Shown here: positions 52,331-56,490 of the stretch, piece by piece | Numbering within the stretch: the first letter of the stretch is position 1 | Layout: the number at the start of each line of letters is the position of its first letter | NCBI GenBank assembly: GCA_002403515.1 | Contig: DHHZ01000061.1 | Location: 1 to 56,490 of the forward strand | Source: Legionellales bacterium UBA4759 | GTDB lineage: Bacteria > Pseudomonadota > Gammaproteobacteria > Legionellales > Legionellaceae | Length of the DNA stretch: 56,490 nucleotides | Reading direction: 5' to 3' | Program-made: the position numbers and the translations under genes | Notes under the pieces: model-generated | Databases searched by the model: none | Told to the model about the DNA's origin: nothing | Seen by the model: only the letters and a program-made list of their open reading frames with translations

Positions 52331-54478
52331 GTGGCTAAAATTACAAAAATAATTCCATACGGGGATTATGAGCTTCGATTAGAAACCGGTGAAATTGCAC
52401 GTCAAGCAGATGGCGCAATTTTTGCAGATATGGGGGGCACACAAGTTTTGGCAACTGTTGTTGCTAAAAAAGGAGATGCTTCTTCCAATGATTTTTTCCC
52501 TTTATCTGTACATTATCAAGAAAAAACCTACGCTGCTGGTAAAATTCCAGGCGGATATAACAAACGTGAAGGCCGTGCATCTGAAGATGAAGTATTGATT
52601 TCTCGCTTAATTGACAGACCGATTCGTCCGTTATTTCCAGATAACTTTTTTAATGAAGTACAAGTGATTGTGACCTTGGTTTCATTGAATCCGGATGTAT
52701 CTCCTGAAATTGTAGCAATGCTTGCAACTTCTGCGGCTTTATCGATTTCTGGTGTGCCTTTTGAAGGTCCAATTGGTGCTGCCAAAGTGGGTTACAAAGA
52801 CGGTATGTATTTGTTAAATCCTTCTCTTAAAATATTAAAAGATTCACAGCTTGATTTGGTCGTTGCTGGTTCACATGACGCTATTTTAATGGTTGAATCT
52901 GAAGCTAAAGAATTAAGCGAAGACATTATGCTGGGTGCTGTGATGTATGGTCACTCCATGATGCAGCCTGTCATCAAAGGTATTCAGCAGTTGGCAAAAG
53001 AAGTCAATAAAGCGGCATTAAAATGGTCTGCACCAGCAGTTGATGCACAATTGGTTGAAGCCGTTCATGAAATTGCAACACCTTTATTTGTAGCAGCGTA
53101 TAGCATTAAAGATAAAATGCAGCGTCATGAAAATGTAAATGAAGCTTACGAACAAATTAATGCCAAAGTTCAAGAACGTTTTCCTGAAGCTAAATCAGAG
53201 CAATATGAAACTATTATTGCAAACCTAGAAAAAGACTTGGTTCGTCAAAAAGTATTAAAGGGTGAACCACGCATCGATGGCCGTGATACACGCACTGTTC
53301 GTCCAATTCAAGTTCGCACCGGCGTTTTGTCGCGCGCGCATGGCTCTGCTCTTTTCACCCGTGGTGAAACACAAGCCATGGTTGTTACAACTTTAGGTAG
53401 TGAAAGAGATGCCCAGTCTTTGGATAAACTAACAGGTGAAGAAAAAGACCGCTTTATGTTGCACTATAATTTCCCTCCATATTCTGTAGGTGAAACAGGT
53501 CCATTGGGTAGTCCAAAGCGTCGTGAAATTGGCCATGGTCGCCTAGCTCGTCGTGCATTGACAGCCGTGTTACCTAATATGCAAACTTTCCCATATGTAT
53601 TAAGAGTTGTATCTGAAATTACTGAATCATGTGGTTCATCATCCATGGCGACAGTTTGTGGCTCTAGCTTAGCATTGATGGATGCCGGTGTTCCTTTGTC
53701 AGCACCTGTAGCTGGTGTTGCGATGGGTTTAATTAAAGAAAATGATGAGTATGTAGTATTAACTGATATTCTAGGTGATGAAGATCATTTAGGCGATATG
53801 GACTTTAAAGTTGCGGGCACTGAAAAAGGTGTTACAGCACTGCAAATGGATATTAAAATTTCAGGAATTACCGAAGCAATCATGAAGCAAGCCTTATCTC
53901 AAGCTCGTGATGGACGTTTACATATTTTATCGATTATGAACAATTCCTTAGAGGAACATCGTACTGAACTTTCTCCACATGCGCCACGCATTGTGACCAT
54001 GAAAGTGCCTGAAGATAAAATCCGAACCATCATTGGTAAAGGTGGCGCAACTATTAAATCAATTATTGAATCAACAGGTGTTGCTATTGATATTGATGAT
54101 TCTGGGCAAGTTCAATTGTTTTCACCTAATCAAGATGCGCTTGAAGAAGCACAAAACCAAATTAAAATGTTAATTGCTGAGGTGGAAGTCGGTAAAACTT
54201 ACCAAGGTAAAGTTGCCCGTATCGTTGAGTTTGGTGCATTTATCACTTTATTACCTAATAAAGATGGTCTATTGCATATTTCTCAGATTTGTCATAGCCG
54301 ATCACAAAAACTGACTGATATTTTGTCTGAAGGACAGGATATTGAAGTATTTGTGGCTGATATTGATAAACAAGGTCGCATTAAATTAGAGTGGCCTGGT
54401 CGTCCTGCGAAACCTCAAGAAGAAGCGCCTGCTGCTGAGCAAGCTGCTCCAGAATCAGATGAAGAATCATCTAATTAA
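52331..54478 (+). CDS. pnp: Polyribonucleotide nucleotidyltransferase (PNPase)
   Basis: The protein has two RNase PH domains (about 10-220 and 305-540), a helical linker, a KH domain (RTIIGKGGATIKSI) and an S1 domain (GKVARIVEFGAFITLLPNKDGLLHIS-like), plus a short Glu/Ala tail. It degrades RNA with phosphate and is a degradosome partner. ATG at 52313 lacks a ribosome site; GTG at 52331 follows AAGGA by 7 nt and gives MAKITK, 715 residues, so it is preferred. Confidence 0.96.
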   Translation: MAKITKIIPYGDYELRLETGEIARQADGAIFADMGGTQVLATVVAKKGDASSNDFFPLSVHYQEKTYAAGKIPGGYNKREGRASEDEVLISRLIDRPIRPLFPDNFFNEVQVIVTLVSLNPDVSPEIVAMLATSAALSISGVPFEGPIGAAKVGYKDGMYLLNPSLKILKDSQLDLVVAGSHDAILMVESEAKELSEDIMLGAVMYGHSMMQPVIKGIQQLAKEVNKAALKWSAPAVDAQLVEAVHEIATPLFVAAYSIKDKMQRHENVNEAYEQINAKVQERFPEAKSEQYETIIANLEKDLVRQKVLKGEPRIDGRDTRTVRPIQVRTGVLSRAHGSALFTRGETQAMVVTTLGSERDAQSLDKLTGEEKDRFMLHYNFPPYSVGETGPLGSPKRREIGHGRLARRALTAVLPNMQTFPYVLRVVSEITESCGSSSMATVCGSSLALMDAGVPLSAPVAGVAMGLIKENDEYVVLTDILGDEDHLGDMDFKVAGTEKGVTALQMDIKISGITEAIMKQALSQARDGRLHILSIMNNSLEEHRTELSPHAPRIVTMKVPEDKIRTIIGKGGATIKSIIESTGVAIDIDDSGQVQLFSPNQDALEEAQNQIKMLIAEVEVGKTYQGKVARIVEFGAFITLLPNKDGLLHISQICHSRSQKLTDILSEGQDIEVFVADIDKQGRIKLEWPGRPAKPQEEAPAAEQAAPESDEESSN

Positions 54479-54483
54479 TCTTA

Positions 54484-54510
54484 AACCAGCCTATCTAAGA
54501 TAGGCTGGTT
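54484..54510. terminator. Bidirectional terminator between pnp and the SAHH-like gene
   Basis: AACCAGCCTATCT (54484-54496) and AGATAGGCTGGTT (54498-54510) form a perfect 13-bp inverted repeat with one central base, so in RNA a stem of about 12 bp. It lies 5 bp after the pnp stop and contains the last codons and stop of the convergent minus-strand gene. T-rich sequence follows on both strands. Confidence 0.8.
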
Positions 54511-56434
54511 GATTTCTTTCCGCTTTATTCTCCAGAAAAAATAAATTTAATTGAAAATTTTTAAATTTTTTAGCAATAATTTCTAACTTTAAGTAATCAG
54601 ACATTCTGGTAAATTCTAAATAGTTGATGGTGTATTTGGCGAGTATGGCTTTTACCATCTCATTGTCATAAATCTTATGTTTATTTTTGGATATATACAG
54701 CTGAAATTGGCCAGAAATATTTAATAAGTGAATTTGATGATTTTTATCAATTCTTGCGAAAGCATTAAAATTTTCAATCCATTGATGTTTCATTTTTATC
54801 AAGGGTTGTAAAAAATCTTTTTGAATAGCGGCTTCAACATTTGGAAAAAACTCACATTTGAAAAAATTATTAAATTGAGCGGTTTCATTTAAACGAATAC
54901 ACATTTTTAGATACATATTAAAAATAAATTGTTGTAACTGCGCATCAATAGTTTTAAAAATATCTCTTTTTTGATGAAAGTCCTCATGAATTTGATGATT
55001 GATAGCTTGTGTTGACTGTTTTAATTTCGGTTCTATAGACAAATATATCAGTTGCACCACAACAGAGGCCATCGCTAATGCTCGAATAATTTGGATTTTT
55101 AGTGGATGAATGCCATGACATTCACCATCAAAGATGATGGGCTTGCCATGATTAAGAAGTGTTATATTAGGATGCCTGGTGCTCGATAAATCAGGCACCC
55201 ATGAAGAAAATTCTCTTGTTCCAGATGATAAGCTGATAAGGGTTAAGTTATGCTCTGGTGCGATGCTTGTTAATGATATATTTTTGGTGATATCTTGACC
55301 TGTGCATCCAAAAATAATGTTGGCCTCTTGAAATGCCTGATGGGCTTCAACGCTGGTCAATTCTGCAAAATCTTTATACTGGATTAAACTTTGGTATTTG
55401 GCTTCATCTTTTTCACTGACGATAATATCAATGGTGTTTTGATATTTATCTTTGAGTAATTTTAAAAAGTAAAAGCCAATGTTTCCACCGGCACCAATTA
55501 CGGCGACTTTAATTTTATGGGGAGATTCAGCCATCTTTCTTGACAATAGGGCCTCTACTTTAGCCAATGAAGCCTCCGCTATAAAATAAGCTTCTAATTT
55601 TGCTTTCAACCCAGAGCCTGCCATATTAAAACAAGGTCTTTCCTCAAGGGGTTGTAAGCTTTGACGTTGTGCTAAACCACAAGTTGTATGTTCACTGGTA
55701 GAAATTTTTATTTCTTGGGCATTTAATCTTTCAAAATCAAGTTGGCTGATGAGCTCTCCACCTTCATCATGCACAATTAAATTTTTATATACTCCTTCTT
55801 CAAGAAGAGTATGAATTTGATGGGTGGTTTCAACAACAGAGCGTTTTTTGAAGATGTGATAATCAGCGCTAGGACCTGCTTCGTGATACTGGCGTGATTG
55901 AGAAATATATGTAAAACCATGTTCTTCTGATAAGGCCTCGAATGCGTCTAGATTACTAAGTGAGGTGGTATGTGGTTTTGTCATCAATATTAAATTTTTT
56001 GCAGGGATATTAAGTTCTAATAAAGCCTCAATCAATTGGCAAACGGATAAAAAACCTTGCTGACTCAGAACAATCAAGGTGTTTTGTAAGCTATCTTTTA
56101 TATGGGTTTGATAATAAAGCTTTTGAAATAAGCGTTTGGTGATTTCTAAGACCGGTAAAGATGGGTTTTCAACCCCGGAGGCTATTTCATCCTCTAGACT
56201 TGTCAATAACTTTTCAAACTCTGGTAATAAGGAATCAAAATAACTTTTAAATGGGCTTTCAGGTGTTTGTTTACATTCGAATAGATACTGCAAACCACTG
56301 AGTAAAATCCATTCTTTATGGCAGGCATATTTTTTTTGAATACCTAGAATATGATTTTGAATATCAGCAGCACTTGTAAATCTTTGAAGTGTTTCTTGTG
56401 GTAATTCATAGGCATTTAAAAATGTTTCAATCAT
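54491..56434 (-). CDS. Divergent S-adenosylhomocysteine-hydrolase-like protein
   Basis: This 647-residue protein has a C-terminal half of SAHH type with unusual residues. In order: VHDEGGEL (221-228, cf. LDDGGDL with human Asp131), TSEHTTCG (246-253, cf. SEETTTG with Glu156), FNMAGSGLKAKLEAYF (269-284, cf. the Lys186/Asp190/Asn191 helix), the NAD loop VAVIGAGGNIG (310-320), IIFGCTGQD and LLNHGKPIIFDG. Aligned by eye, Lys186 is kept as Lys277, but Asp190 becomes Glu281, Asn191 becomes Ala282 and Cys195 becomes Ala286. The first about 115 and the last about 180 residues have no recognised match. SAH hydrolysis is therefore doubtful. The start has no clear ribosome site. The gene converges with pnp. 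Confidence 0.7.
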   Translation of the reverse strand: MIETFLNAYELPQETLQRFTSAADIQNHILGIQKKYACHKEWILLSGLQYLFECKQTPESPFKSYFDSLLPEFEKLLTSLEDEIASGVENPSLPVLEITKRLFQKLYYQTHIKDSLQNTLIVLSQQGFLSVCQLIEALLELNIPAKNLILMTKPHTTSLSNLDAFEALSEEHGFTYISQSRQYHEAGPSADYHIFKKRSVVETTHQIHTLLEEGVYKNLIVHDEGGELISQLDFERLNAQEIKISTSEHTTCGLAQRQSLQPLEERPCFNMAGSGLKAKLEAYFIAEASLAKVEALLSRKMAESPHKIKVAVIGAGGNIGFYFLKLLKDKYQNTIDIIVSEKDEAKYQSLIQYKDFAELTSVEAHQAFQEANIIFGCTGQDITKNISLTSIAPEHNLTLISLSSGTREFSSWVPDLSSTRHPNITLLNHGKPIIFDGECHGIHPLKIQIIRALAMASVVVQLIYLSIEPKLKQSTQAINHQIHEDFHQKRDIFKTIDAQLQQFIFNMYLKMCIRLNETAQFNNFFKCEFFPNVEAAIQKDFLQPLIKMKHQWIENFNAFARIDKNHQIHLLNISGQFQLYISKNKHKIYDNEMVKAILAKYTINYLEFTRMSDYLKLEIIAKKFKNFQLNLFFLENKAERNQPAYLR

Positions 56435-56490
56435 TTGAGGGTTTTCAAAAGTTATTGATTCATTCTTAATAACTCACCTTACGCACGGGC

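Overview
The window looks like chromosomal DNA of an AT-rich gammaproteobacterium, most likely of the order Legionellales (Legionella/Coxiella/Berkiella-like). This rests on low GC, on close protein resemblance across the housekeeping genes, and on the conserved order yhbY | rlmE-ftsH-folP-glmM-tpiA-secG-tRNA-Leu-nuoA to nuoN ... tRNA-fMet-rimP-nusA-infB-rbfA-truB-rpsO-pnp. The genus cannot be fixed from the sequence alone.

Layout. (1) 1-154: end of an rRNA operon, with the last bases of one 5S gene followed by a complete second 5S gene. (2) 164-6580: a serine-type NRPS module (A-T-C, minus strand), divergent from a lipoprotein adaptor/ABC ATPase/ABC-2 permease export operon. (3) 6592-8640: a dienelactone-hydrolase-like enzyme, a PncC-ThpR fusion and an AhpD-like protein. 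(4) 8637-13132: cytochrome oxidase and heme A biogenesis (DUF2909, SURF1, an SCO-like protein, CtaA, CtaB, SCO1) without oxidase structural genes. (5) 13155-20037: rimK, then a minus-strand run of a small HTH-like protein, periplasmic KatG, Pit phosphate permease with its DUF47 partner, an unknown multi-pass membrane protein and YhbY. (6) 20274-26192: rlmE, ftsH, folP, glmM, tpiA, secG, tRNA-Leu(GAG). (7) 26227-40686: the complete 14-gene NADH dehydrogenase operon nuoA to nuoN. (8) 40805-45734: a tightly packed three-gene cassette of FAD-dependent oxidoreductase, hybrid sensor kinase (PAS-HisKA-HATPase-REC-Hpt) and exported protein built of six Cys-pair/Trp repeats. (9) 45790-54478: tRNA-fMet, rimP-nusA-infB-rbfA-truB, rpsO, pnp. 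(10) 54491-56434: a divergent S-adenosylhomocysteine-hydrolase-like protein, convergent with pnp.

Most of the window is ordinary core genome. The parts that deserve a second look are the FAD oxidoreductase/kinase/propeller cassette between nuoN and tRNA-fMet, the SAHH-like protein with replaced active-site residues, the stand-alone serine NRPS module beside the rRNA operon, and the PncC-ThpR fusion. No CRISPR array, insertion sequence, integrase or phage gene was seen, and no stretch longer than 300 bases lacks a gene. Where several start codons are possible, the chosen one is explained in the entry.
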